DNA from: Gemmatimonadota bacterium
Lineage (GTDB): Bacteria; Gemmatimonadota; Gemmatimonadetes; Palauibacterales; Palauibacteraceae
Length of the DNA: 64,000 bases
Direction of reading: 5' to 3'
NCBI GenBank assembly: GCA_022820995.1
Contig: JAJEEM010000064.1
Span: 1-64,000, forward strand
The translations under genes were made by a program, and so were the position numbers. Below the pieces are notes generated by a model, which was given only the letters and a program-made list of their open reading frames with translations, had not been told where the DNA came from and did no database searches. Below are positions 39,720 through 48,799 of this stretch, piece by piece (the first letter of the stretch is position 1; the number at the start of each line of letters is the position of its first letter).

Positions 39720-41356
39720 GGGCAGCCGCGGGGACTCCGGCGAACGCGTACGACGCCGTCGTCATCGGGGCGGGCCACAACGGTCTCATCGCGGCGGCGT
39801 ATCTGGCACGGGCCGGGCTCCGCGTGGTCGTGGTCGAGCGGGGCGAGGCTCCCGGAGGGTGTGCCGCCACGGAGGAACTCTGGCCCGGGTACCGCGTCGA
39901 CACCGGCGCACACAGCCTGACCGGGATCGACCCGAGCGTCATGAACGACCTCGGTCTGGTGGAGGCGGGACCGGGGGGCGCCGGGCTGGAGATCCTGTCT
40001 CCCGCTCCCTGCGTCGTGTCGCCTCAACCGGACGGGGGAACGCTCATCCTGGGGACGGATCCGACCCGGGCGGCGGATCGGATTCGCCCCTTCTCCGCGC
40101 GGGACGCCGCCCGCTGGCCGGATTTTGTCGCTGCGATGTCGCGGGCGATCCGGGCGCTCGGCGTCCTCTACCGCACCCGGCCTCCGCGACTGGCGGGCGC
40201 GAGCCGGGGGGACCTGTGGGAACTGCTTCGGCTCGGCGTCCGGATGGGCCGGGTGGGGCGGCGGGAAGCGCTCGAACTCCTGCGCCTCATCCCGATGACG
40301 ATCGAGGAACTGTTGTACGAGTGGTTCGAGAGCGAGGCGCTCAAGGGCGCACTCGCCGCGGATGGCGTGAGGGGAATCTGCCAGGGGCCCCTGGCCTCGG
40401 GCACCGGCTACATGTTCCTCCACCACATGGTGGGCGCGGGCGGCGTCGTGCGGCGAAGGCGCCAGGTGCGCGGCGGGATGGGCGGGCTGGGCGGCGCTCT
40501 GCAGCGCGTCGCCGTCGCCGCGGGAGCGGAGGTCCGCCTCGGCCACGAGGTGGCCTCGATCCGCGTCGAGGACGGGCGGGCGACGGGCGTCGTCCTCGCC
40601 GGGGGCGACGAGGTCGCGGCCCCCCGCGTCGTCTCGTCCGCCGATCCCGGCCGGACCCTGCTCGGCCTCGTCGACCCCGGCGAACTGGCGCCCGAGTTCG
40701 TCCGCGCGCTCGAGAATATCAAATACCGGGGCGTCGTCGCGAAGGTGCATCTCGCGCTGGGCGAGCCTCCGCGCCTGCGGTCCGGCGGTGACGCCGCCCA
40801 GGCCGCCGTGCTTGCCGGCGCCGCAATCACGATTGCGCCGAGCATCCACTACATCGAGCGCGCCTACGACGACGCGAAGTACGGCCGGCCTTCGGCGCGG
40901 CCGGTCCTCGATGCCGTCCTCACGACCGCGCTCGATCCGTCGCTCGCGCCGGAAGGGCGTCACGTCCTGTCCGTAGCGGCGCAGTACGCGCCGTTCCAAC
41001 TCGCCGATGGTTCGTGGGCGGACGCACGCCGCGAGGCGCTGGGCGACGCGGTCGTCGGCGCGCTGGCGGAGCACATCCCCAACCTCGAAGAGGCGATCCT
41101 GCACCGGCACGTGCTGACGCCGGCCGACCTCGCCGACCGCTTCGCGCTCCCGGAGGGGAACATCCACCACGGCGAGATGACGCTCGATCAAGTGTTCTTC
41201 GGACGCCCCGTGGCAGGCTGGGCGCGATTCCGGACCCCGATCGCCGGACTCTACCTGTGCGGCGCCGGCACCCACCCGGGCGGCGGCCTCAACGGCCGCC
41301 CCGGCGCCCTTGCCGCCGCCCGGATCCTCGGCGACGGGAAGCGACGGCAGGACTAG
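39716..41356 (+). CDS. phytoene desaturase/PYROXD2-like FAD oxidoreductase, paralogue 2
   Basis: YDAVVIGAGHNGLIAAAYLARAGLRVVVVERG; C-terminal YLCGAGTHPGGGLNGRPG; GTGA overlap with paralogue 1. Confidence 0.93.
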   Translation: MRAAAGTPANAYDAVVIGAGHNGLIAAAYLARAGLRVVVVERGEAPGGCAATEELWPGYRVDTGAHSLTGIDPSVMNDLGLVEAGPGGAGLEILSPAPCVVSPQPDGGTLILGTDPTRAADRIRPFSARDAARWPDFVAAMSRAIRALGVLYRTRPPRLAGASRGDLWELLRLGVRMGRVGRREALELLRLIPMTIEELLYEWFESEALKGALAADGVRGICQGPLASGTGYMFLHHMVGAGGVVRRRRQVRGGMGGLGGALQRVAVAAGAEVRLGHEVASIRVEDGRATGVVLAGGDEVAAPRVVSSADPGRTLLGLVDPGELAPEFVRALENIKYRGVVAKVHLALGEPPRLRSGGDAAQAAVLAGAAITIAPSIHYIERAYDDAKYGRPSARPVLDAVLTTALDPSLAPEGRHVLSVAAQYAPFQLADGSWADARREALGDAVVGALAEHIPNLEEAILHRHVLTPADLADRFALPEGNIHHGEMTLDQVFFGRPVAGWARFRTPIAGLYLCGAGTHPGGGLNGRPGALAAARILGDGKRRQD

Positions 41357-41778
41357 TCCAGGTCGATCCCGCGGCTGATGCGGAACACGTGGCCGTCGGG
41401 GTGCCGCACGTGCATTTCGCGCACGCCCCACGGCATGTCCGTGGGCGGCCATGTGACTTCGAGATCCTGCTCGACGCACCGCGCGTGCACGGCGTCGACA
41501 TCGTCCACCCACACCGACATCCAGACGCCTTTGTCGGCCGCGTCGTCGCCGCCGGGGCCGAAGGTCTTCTCGACCGTGCCCCGGCCTCTTCCTCCCTGGC
41601 AGTCCTGGCAGAGGAAGATCTGGTTGTCGCCGGAAACGACGCCTCCGAAGTCCGGCGGATCGCCCCAGTCCCAGCTCTTCTTCCATCCCAGCCGCTCGAA
41701 CCAGGCGAAACTCTCCTGGAGGTCCGAGACGTTCAGGATCGGCGTCAGCCCCCTGGCGACCCAGTCCCCGCGGTCCAT
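41353..41778 (-). CDS. VOC/glyoxalase-bleomycin resistance family protein
   Basis: LTPILNVSDLQESFAWFERLGWKKSWDWG...MHVRHPDGHVFRIS. Confidence 0.9.
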   Translation of the reverse strand: MDRGDWVARGLTPILNVSDLQESFAWFERLGWKKSWDWGDPPDFGGVVSGDNQIFLCQDCQGGRGRGTVEKTFGPGGDDAADKGVWMSVWVDDVDAVHARCVEQDLEVTWPPTDMPWGVREMHVRHPDGHVFRISRGIDLD

Positions 41779-41783
41779 CGCCG

Positions 41784-42764
41784 TCAGCCGAGAAGGTCCG
41801 CGACGGCGGCGCGTTCGGCCCGAAGCTCCGCGTGGGTGATTTCCATGCGCTCGCGGCTGAATTCGCTCAGGTCGAGGCCATCGACGACGGAGTAGTCGCC
41901 CGCCGCGCACGTCACCGGCTGCGAATACACCACGCCCTCGGCCACGCCGTAGCGTCCATCCGCGTGCACCGCCATGCTCGTCCAGTCGCCGTCCGGCGTG
42001 CCGTGTACCCACGTCCGCACGTGGTCGATGGCGGCCGACGCCGCGGAGGCCGCGGATGAGGCGCCGCGCGCCTGGATGATCTCGGCGCCCCGCTTCTGGA
42101 CCTTCGGGATGAAGGTGTCCCGGTACCAGGCCTCGTCGACGAGACCGGGGGCCGGAGCGCCCGCGACCGTACACTGGCTGATGTCGGGGTACTGCGTCGC
42201 GGAGTGGTTGCCCCAGATCGTCATGCGCCGGATCTCCGTCGCGTGCCTGCCCGTCTTCTCCGCGAGCTGGCTGATCGCGCGGTTGTGGTCGAGGCGGGTC
42301 ATGGCCGCGAACTGCCGGCGATCGAGCTTCGGCGCGTTGGCCGCGGCGATCAGGCAGTTCGTGTTCGCCGGGTTCCCGACCACGAGGACGCGCACGTCGC
42401 GCGAGGCATGGTCGCTCAGTGCGCGACCCTGCGGGCCGAAGATCCTCCCGTTGTCGGCCAGCAGGTCGCCGCGTTCCATCCCCGGCCCCCGTGGCTTGGC
42501 GCCCACGAGCAGGGCGTAGTCGACTCCGTCGAACCCTTCGTTCACGTCCGCGGTCCCGACGACCCCGTGAAGGAGCGGAAAGGCGCAGTCGTTGAGTTCC
42601 ATCTCGACGCCACGCAGCGCGTCGAGCGCGGGCGGAATCTCCAGCAGTTGAAGCGTGACGGGCCGGTCCGGCCCGAGCATGTCCCCGGCCGCGATCCTGA
42701 AGGCGAGGGCGTATCCGATATTTCCTGCGGCCCCGGTGATGGCGACCCGCGCTGGTGCAGTCAT
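41784..42764 (-). CDS. mdh: malate dehydrogenase
   Basis: [63 protein letters not shown]. Confidence 0.96.
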   Translation of the reverse strand: MTAPARVAITGAAGNIGYALAFRIAAGDMLGPDRPVTLQLLEIPPALDALRGVEMELNDCAFPLLHGVVGTADVNEGFDGVDYALLVGAKPRGPGMERGDLLADNGRIFGPQGRALSDHASRDVRVLVVGNPANTNCLIAAANAPKLDRRQFAAMTRLDHNRAISQLAEKTGRHATEIRRMTIWGNHSATQYPDISQCTVAGAPAPGLVDEAWYRDTFIPKVQKRGAEIIQARGASSAASAASAAIDHVRTWVHGTPDGDWTSMAVHADGRYGVAEGVVYSQPVTCAAGDYSVVDGLDLSEFSRERMEITHAELRAERAAVADLLG

Positions 42765-42780
42765 GTCGTCTCCGCGCGTT

Positions 42781-42845
42781 GTGTGTGAACGCTGTGTGTG
42801 AACGCTGTGTGTGAGTGTCGTGTGTGAACGCTGTGAATGAGCGTC
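42781..42845. repeat. Five tandem 13-bp units (GTGTGTGAACGCT consensus) directly upstream of mdh
   Basis: gtgtgtgaacgct x3 exact plus gtgtgtgagtgtc and gtgaatgagcgtc. Confidence 0.9.
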
Positions 42846-43050
42846 GGTGGGTGTCCGTGGAATTCCGTCCCCGGCGCCGAACGCGGGGGAAGCGCCAAAC
42901 TCACAGGACCTACACCTCAAGTCCAGCGCGCATCCGGGCAGGCGTGGCGGAAGCGGCGTGGCGCGGTCTCGCGCCGGGGCTCACCTCGTGACAACTTCGG
43001 CGCTTCTCGAACCCGGGGGGATCTCCATCCGCATCCGCGACGACGCCCAC

Positions 43051-43611
43051 ATGACGCGCCTGATGGCGGTGCTGCTCGCGCTCTGCATAGTCCTGCTCGG
43101 CCTGCTCGTGCTGGCGGTCGTCGCGGGGGCCGGCCGCGCCGGTCCGCTCCCGCACCCCGAGCACGCCCCGATGCAGGTGGGGATCGACGCGGGCGAACTC
43201 GGCGCGCCGGCATGGGCGGCGTATGTCGCCGGCATCGCCATGCTCGGGACCATGTGGGTCACGATGCTGATCGGGTTCCGGGACGGACACTGGATCCGGC
43301 GGGCGGTCAACGCGTGGACGGTGGGCTACGTCCTCCTCTTCGTGGTCCTCATGTGGTCCTTCGACGCCTATGCCGCCGGCGACACCACGATCATCCTGGG
43401 GTTCACCGCGCCGACTGCCCTGCTGGTGTACGGGCTCACGCTCGCCCCGTGGATCCCGCTCCTCGCCATCACGTGGGCGTTCGAGAGCGCCTACTTCGGC
43501 CCGCGCGAGCAGGCCCGCTTCGATGAGATCGTCGCGGAATCGAGGCGGTCGAGGGAGAGACCGGAGCCTTCCCGCAACGCCCGCGGCGACTCCGACGACG
43601 GCGAGGGATAG
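43051..43611 (+). CDS. small multi-TM membrane protein preceding an SSS transporter
   Basis: Several hydrophobic segments (LMAVLLALCIVLLGLLVLAVVAG, VGYVLLFVVLMW). Confidence 0.65.
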   Translation: MTRLMAVLLALCIVLLGLLVLAVVAGAGRAGPLPHPEHAPMQVGIDAGELGAPAWAAYVAGIAMLGTMWVTMLIGFRDGHWIRRAVNAWTVGYVLLFVVLMWSFDAYAAGDTTIILGFTAPTALLVYGLTLAPWIPLLAITWAFESAYFGPREQARFDEIVAESRRSRERPEPSRNARGDSDDGEG

Positions 43612-43617
43612 CGGTCC

Positions 43618-45114
43618 GTGGAGGCGAACCGCGCCCTGATCACGCTGCTCGCCGTGGTCGCGTATCTCGCGCTCTGCATCGGCGTGGGACTCTGGTCGCT
43701 CCGGCGCACGAAGTCCACGAGCGATTTCTTCGTGGCCGGCCGCACCCTCGGGACGTTCGTGACCGCGTTCGCGATCTTCTCGAGCACGATGAGCGGGTTC
43801 GGGTTCGTGGGCGGTCCCGGCCTCATGTACTCGATGGGGACGAGTTCGATCTGGATTCTCGGTACGATCGTCATCTCCAACATCATCGTCCTCAACCTGG
43901 TGGCGAAACGCATCCGCATGGTGTCCGAGCTTCGCGAGTGCGTATCGCTCCCGGACGTGGCGGCCGCCCGTTACGGGAAACAGTCGGTGCGGGCTTCCGT
44001 GGCCGTCGTGATCCTGCTCGGCGTGCTGGGCTATCTCGCGACGCAGATCCTGGCGATGTCGATCGTGCTGCAGGGAGTGCTGGCGGAAGCCGGGGTGCTG
44101 GAGCACCCGAGCCTTGCGCTCTGCGTCGCCATCTCGTGCTCGGTCCTGATCTTCTACTCGGTCACCGGCGGGATCGTGGCCTCCGTCTACACGGATGTGA
44201 TCCAGGGCGTCATCATGGTCGTCGCGTCCGTCCTCGTCTTCGCCACGGTGCTCGGGACATTCGACGGCGGGCTCACCGAGATCAGCCGGATCGTGGCGGC
44301 CGACGACCGCGCGGCGGGCGGGCCGTGGGGGACGATCGGCCTCATGGGCGGGCTCGCGTGGTTCTTCGTGTTCGGCATCGGGGTCGCCGGGCAGCCGCAC
44401 ATCATCACCAAGTTCATGATGCTGCGGCGCATGAAGGAACTGCGCTACGTGATACCGGTCGGCGTCCTCGCCTACAGCTTCGCGGCGCTGCTGTGGATCG
44501 GGATCGGCTTCGCGATGCGGGCCCTGGTCATTACCGGCGGGCACCCGGCGCTCGCGACGCCGGACGCCGCCTCGCCGGAGTTTCTGCAGGCCTTCACGCA
44601 CCCGCTGCTCGCCGGCGCCGTCTTCGCCGCGCTGCTCGCCGCGATCATGTCCACGGCGGACGCGTTCCTGAACATCGGGACGGCCGCCATCATGCACGAT
44701 CTGCCGAACGCCATCCGGGGCCGGTCGCTCGGCAACGAACTCGCGTGGGCCCGCATCATCACGGTCCTGCTCGCGATCTCGGCCGCGCTGGTGGCGCTCT
44801 ACGCCGACGACCTCGTGGCGCTTCTCGGCGTGTTCGGCTGGGGCACGTTCGCGGCGGGCCTCGTCCCCGTCATCGCGATCGGACTCAACTGGAAACGGGC
44901 CAACGCCCTCGCGGCCAACGTCGCCATCGCCAGCAGCCTGCTCGTCAACTTCGGGCTCCGGTCCGGCTTCGGATTCGGCACCGTGCGCCTCCCGTACGGC
45001 GTCGACCACGGAGCCGCGGCGCTCCTCGTCTCCCTCGTCCTCTTCCTCTCCATCTCCCTCCTCACGAAGCCCGATCCCATCCCCCGCGACGTCGAGCGCG
45101 TGATGGAACTCTGA
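43618..45114 (+). CDS. sodium:solute symporter (SSS) family protein, GTG start
   Basis: LRRTKSTSDFFVAGRTLG; ~13 TM; AIMSTADAFLNIGTAAIMHD. Confidence 0.93.
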   Translation: MEANRALITLLAVVAYLALCIGVGLWSLRRTKSTSDFFVAGRTLGTFVTAFAIFSSTMSGFGFVGGPGLMYSMGTSSIWILGTIVISNIIVLNLVAKRIRMVSELRECVSLPDVAAARYGKQSVRASVAVVILLGVLGYLATQILAMSIVLQGVLAEAGVLEHPSLALCVAISCSVLIFYSVTGGIVASVYTDVIQGVIMVVASVLVFATVLGTFDGGLTEISRIVAADDRAAGGPWGTIGLMGGLAWFFVFGIGVAGQPHIITKFMMLRRMKELRYVIPVGVLAYSFAALLWIGIGFAMRALVITGGHPALATPDAASPEFLQAFTHPLLAGAVFAALLAAIMSTADAFLNIGTAAIMHDLPNAIRGRSLGNELAWARIITVLLAISAALVALYADDLVALLGVFGWGTFAAGLVPVIAIGLNWKRANALAANVAIASSLLVNFGLRSGFGFGTVRLPYGVDHGAAALLVSLVLFLSISLLTKPDPIPRDVERVMEL

Positions 45115-45185
45115 GCTTCGAAACCTCAGGCGTGATGGCACGTAGAGTGCCCGGCCGACCGAACCAACTTCACTCCAGGATTCCC

Positions 45186-46094
45186 ATGTCGGAACCCGAC
45201 ATCGCCCGTCTTTCAGGCGTGACCCATCGATACGGATCCGTGGTCGCGCTGGAGGAGGTGGACCTCGAGGTCCGGCGCGGCGAGGTACTGGCGGTGCTGG
45301 GTCCCAACGGGGCGGGCAAGACGACGGCGATCCATCTGCTGCTCGGGAGCCTGCCCGTGCAGACCGGAAAGGCGACCGTCTTCGGACAGCGACCCGACGC
45401 TCCCGGGGTTCGAGCGCGCCGAGGCGCGATGCTCCAGATCTCCGGCGTACCCGATACGTTGACGGTGAGCGAACACATCGACCTTTTTCGCGCCTATTAC
45501 CCCACCCCCCTCGCGGCTGCCGACCTGCTCGCCATGGCGGGGATCGAGGGAATCGAGGGGCGGAGGTTCGGCAAGCTCTCCGGGGGACAGAAGCAGCGCG
45601 TCATGTTCGCCCTCGCCCTCTGTGGCGATCCGCACCTCGTTTTCCTCGATGAGCCCACCGCGGGCCTCGACGTGGAAGTCCGGCGCGGGCTGTGGGAGGA
45701 GATTCGTCGCCACCGCGAGTCCGGCCGGACCACGGTTCTGACGACGCACTATCTCGAAGAGGCGGACGCGCTCGCGGATCGCATCGTCGTCCTCCATCGC
45801 GGGCGCGTCATCGCGGAAGGCGCACCGTCGACGATCAAGTCCCGCACCGCCGCGCGCAGGGTGCGCTGCGTGACGCGCGTGACGGTAGACGCCGTGGCGT
45901 CCGTGCCCGGCGTCGTCAGGTCCGAGACCAGGGGCCAACACCTCGAGGTTCTGACGTCCCGCCCAGAGGCGCTGGTCCGCGAACTCTTCGACCGGGATCC
46001 AGACCTCCACGACCTGACCGTGGTCGGCGCGGGATTGGAAGAAGCGTTCCTCGCCCTCACGCGAGAGTCCGACGAACCGGAACCGGTCCGGTGA
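45186..46094 (+). CDS. ABC transporter ATP-binding protein
   Basis: Walker A GPNGAGKTT, LSGGQKQRV signature, LVFLDEPTAGLD. Confidence 0.96.
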   Translation: MSEPDIARLSGVTHRYGSVVALEEVDLEVRRGEVLAVLGPNGAGKTTAIHLLLGSLPVQTGKATVFGQRPDAPGVRARRGAMLQISGVPDTLTVSEHIDLFRAYYPTPLAAADLLAMAGIEGIEGRRFGKLSGGQKQRVMFALALCGDPHLVFLDEPTAGLDVEVRRGLWEEIRRHRESGRTTVLTTHYLEEADALADRIVVLHRGRVIAEGAPSTIKSRTAARRVRCVTRVTVDAVASVPGVVRSETRGQHLEVLTSRPEALVRELFDRDPDLHDLTVVGAGLEEAFLALTRESDEPEPVR

Positions 46095-46888
46095 CGGCGG
46101 CGACACGGGCCCATCGGTGGCGCATCTACGTGCTGGAGGCCCGGTACCAGTTCCTCATGGTGCTGCGGGAGCCCGCCTTCGCGATCCCGACGCTGCTCTT
46201 CCCCCTGATCTTCTACCTGTTCTTCGGCGTGGTCCTGGGCGCGAGGAGCTTTTCCGCCGCCGCGCCCACGTACATGCTGGCGACGTACAGCGTCTTCGGG
46301 GTCATGGGCCCTTCGCTGTTCGGTTTCGGCGCCGGGCTCGCCATGGAACGCGATTCGGGCGTTCTCCTCCTCAAACGGACCACCCCGATGCCGGCGGCCG
46401 CCTATCTGCTCGCCAAGGTCGCGATGGCGATCGCCTTCGGAGCGGCCGTCATCCTGGGGATCTTCCTGCTCGGCGCCCATGGAGCCGGCGTGGTGCTGTA
46501 CCGCTGGCAGTGGTTCGCCCTGGCCGGAGTCGTGCTCGCCGGAGTGATCCCCTTCTGCGCACTGGGGCTTGCCGTCGGTGCGTGGTCCAGGGGGCGCGGC
46601 GCCGTGGCCATCACCAACCTCGTGTTCCTGCCCATGGCCATGCTGTCCGGACTCTGGATCCCGATCACGATCTTTCCGGCGGCCCTGCAGGACGTCGCCA
46701 ACGCGTTGCCGGCCTATCACCAGGCGCAGCTTGCGCTCAAGATCATCGATATGGACGGGGGACAGGCCACGCTCCTGCACGTCGCGGTGCTCGGGGTTCA
46801 ATCGCTCGCCCTTCTCGCCGTCGCCGCTTTCGGCTTCCGGCGGGCGGGGACCGGCGCCGTCTCGATGCGCCCGGGAGGAACGTCATGA
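46091..46888 (+). CDS. ABC-2 type permease (GTG start)
   Basis: TM-rich, overlaps ATPase stop; FLPMAMLSGLWIPITIFP. Confidence 0.92.
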   Translation: MTAATRAHRWRIYVLEARYQFLMVLREPAFAIPTLLFPLIFYLFFGVVLGARSFSAAAPTYMLATYSVFGVMGPSLFGFGAGLAMERDSGVLLLKRTTPMPAAAYLLAKVAMAIAFGAAVILGIFLLGAHGAGVVLYRWQWFALAGVVLAGVIPFCALGLAVGAWSRGRGAVAITNLVFLPMAMLSGLWIPITIFPAALQDVANALPAYHQAQLALKIIDMDGGQATLLHVAVLGVQSLALLAVAAFGFRRAGTGAVSMRPGGTS

Positions 46889-48711
46889 AAGCGGGAAACC
46901 GATCGGGTACCCGAAGTCTGTGGATTCTTGCCGTCGCGGCCGCGGGATTCATCGCCGCCCTCGCGACGCTTCCGGTGCCCGAGTCGGCGGCGGCTCCCGG
47001 GCAGGAGGTGCCGGAGAGCCGCTTCGCGGTCGTGGATGTGACGCTGTTCGATGGCGAAACGTTCCGGCGGAACCAGGATGTGTGGATCGAGGACGGCCGG
47101 GTGCGCGGGCTCGGGCCGAGGCTCCGGCTGCCGGAGGACCTGCCTCGCGTCGACGGGCGGGGCCACACGCTGCTGCCCGGCCTCATCGACGGCCACGTCC
47201 ACACCTTCGGCGGCACGCTGAACGACGCGCTGCGCTTCGGCGTGACCTCCGTACTCGACCAGTTCACCGATCCCGCTCTCCTGACGGGAGCGAGAGCGGC
47301 CCGGGACGAAATCGCGCGCACGGCCGAAGCCGACCTCTTCTCCGCGGGCATGCTGGCGACGGCGCCGGGCGGTCACGGCACGCAGTTCGGGATGGCGGTG
47401 GAGCCGCTCACGGAGCCCGCGAGCGCCGCGGCCTGGGTGCGGGCGCGGAAGGACGAGGGCTCCGACTGGATCAAGATCATCTCGGAGGATGGGGCGGCCC
47501 ATGGCGGCGAGCTGCAATTCCCGGCTCTCGACCGCGAGACGATCGGCGCGCTGATTACGGCGGCCCATGCGGAGGAACTGCTGGCCGTCGTCCACGTCAC
47601 GGGGATCGAGCGGGCGCTCGAAGCGGTCTCGCAGGGTGCGGACGGTCTGGTACACGTCTGGATCGACGAGGTCATCGCCGAGGAGGACGCCCGTCGCGTC
47701 GCGGAGGCGGGGGTGTTCGTCGTTCCGACGCTGTCCGTCATCGCGAGCATGTTCGGCGACTCCACCGGACTGCGGGTGCTCGACGAGACCGACGAAGAAC
47801 TGATCTCGCCCATGCAGTGGGGGACGCTGGGCGATCGGTCGTATCTGCGCACGGGGACGGAAGGCGAGGCGGCGCTGGAGAACGTGCGGCGCCTGCACGA
47901 GGCGGGCGTCCGCATCGTCGCCGGAACGGATGCACCCAATCCCGGGACGGGGGCGGGGATCTCGATGCACAGCGAGCTTCGCCTCCTGGCGCGGGCCGGT
48001 CTGGCCAGCGACGCGGTGCTCGCCGCCGCGACGTCGGCGGCCGCGGAGGCGTTCCGGATCCCCGAGCGCGGCCGCATCGCGGAGGGCCACGTGGCCGACC
48101 TCGTGCTCGTGCGGGGCGACGTCGAGAGCGACGTGTCACACACGACCGGCATCGTCACGATCTGGAAGGACGGCTACGCAGTGGCGCGCGAGCCTGCGGC
48201 GACGGGGTCCGCCCCGGAGATCGCGTCGGCGCCCGACGGACCGATCGTTGTCGACTTCGAGGACGGGATCGACGCCGGTTTCGGTTCCGGCTGGCAGGTG
48301 ACGACGGATGCGATGAACGGCGGCGCCTCCACGGCCGAGTTGGCGGTGGAGGCCGGCGCCCTCGTCGTGCGCGGCGAGACGAAGGCGGGGTTCCCGTTCC
48401 CCTGGGCGGGCGCCATCTGGTTTACCGGCCCGCAACCCATGCAGGCCGTCGACTTCTCGGGCCGCACCACCCTCCGGTTCCGGACGCGGGGAGATGGACG
48501 TCCCTACACCGTGATGCTGTTCGGGGCCGGGGCTGCAGGGACCGTGCCGCCCGCGGTGCCGTTCACGGCCGGGCCGGAGTGGGCCGTGGTCGAGATCCCG
48601 CTTGAGAGCTTCTCCACCGCCGACCCGACGATCATCGCCGGCCTCGCGTTCGTGGCCCAGGCCCCGCTCGGATCGTTCACCTTCGAACTGGACGACGTCG
48701 AAATCCGCTGA
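46885..48711 (+). CDS. exported amidohydrolase with C-terminal CIA30-like domain
   Basis: LLPGLIDGHVHTFGG, IVAGTDAPNPGTG; C-terminus VVDFEDGIDAGFGSGWQVTTDAMNGGASTAEL...FELDDVEIR. Confidence 0.88.
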   Translation: MKAGNRSGTRSLWILAVAAAGFIAALATLPVPESAAAPGQEVPESRFAVVDVTLFDGETFRRNQDVWIEDGRVRGLGPRLRLPEDLPRVDGRGHTLLPGLIDGHVHTFGGTLNDALRFGVTSVLDQFTDPALLTGARAARDEIARTAEADLFSAGMLATAPGGHGTQFGMAVEPLTEPASAAAWVRARKDEGSDWIKIISEDGAAHGGELQFPALDRETIGALITAAHAEELLAVVHVTGIERALEAVSQGADGLVHVWIDEVIAEEDARRVAEAGVFVVPTLSVIASMFGDSTGLRVLDETDEELISPMQWGTLGDRSYLRTGTEGEAALENVRRLHEAGVRIVAGTDAPNPGTGAGISMHSELRLLARAGLASDAVLAAATSAAAEAFRIPERGRIAEGHVADLVLVRGDVESDVSHTTGIVTIWKDGYAVAREPAATGSAPEIASAPDGPIVVDFEDGIDAGFGSGWQVTTDAMNGGASTAELAVEAGALVVRGETKAGFPFPWAGAIWFTGPQPMQAVDFSGRTTLRFRTRGDGRPYTVMLFGAGAAGTVPPAVPFTAGPEWAVVEIPLESFSTADPTIIAGLAFVAQAPLGSFTFELDDVEIR

Positions 48712-48752
48712 CCTTCGCCGCGACCGGCTGTCCGTCCAGCGCCGGAGTTTCT

Positions 48753-48783
48753 TGAAAATCCGCAGTTGAACTGCGGATTTTCA
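48753..48783. promoter_or_regulatory. 31-nt palindrome TGAAAATCCGCAGTT-G-AACTGCGGATTTTCA upstream of DUF4143 ATPase
   Basis: Perfect 15-bp arms around a single central base. Confidence 0.85.
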
Positions 48784-48799
48784 CGCATTATCTTGCGGC

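Noticed and set aside
42781-42845. CRISPR or coding repeat
   Set aside because: Contiguous 13-bp units without spacers, upstream of the mdh start codon
37947-45141. Long minus-strand ORFs (587, 698, 743 aa) antisense to the FAD oxidoreductases and SSS transporter
   Set aside because: Low-complexity Arg/Asp/Glu-rich shadow translations; real genes lie on the plus strand
48753-48783. Rho-independent terminator of the upstream amidohydrolase
   Set aside because: Only a 1-nt loop and no trailing T-tract; operator is the better reading, though termination is not excluded
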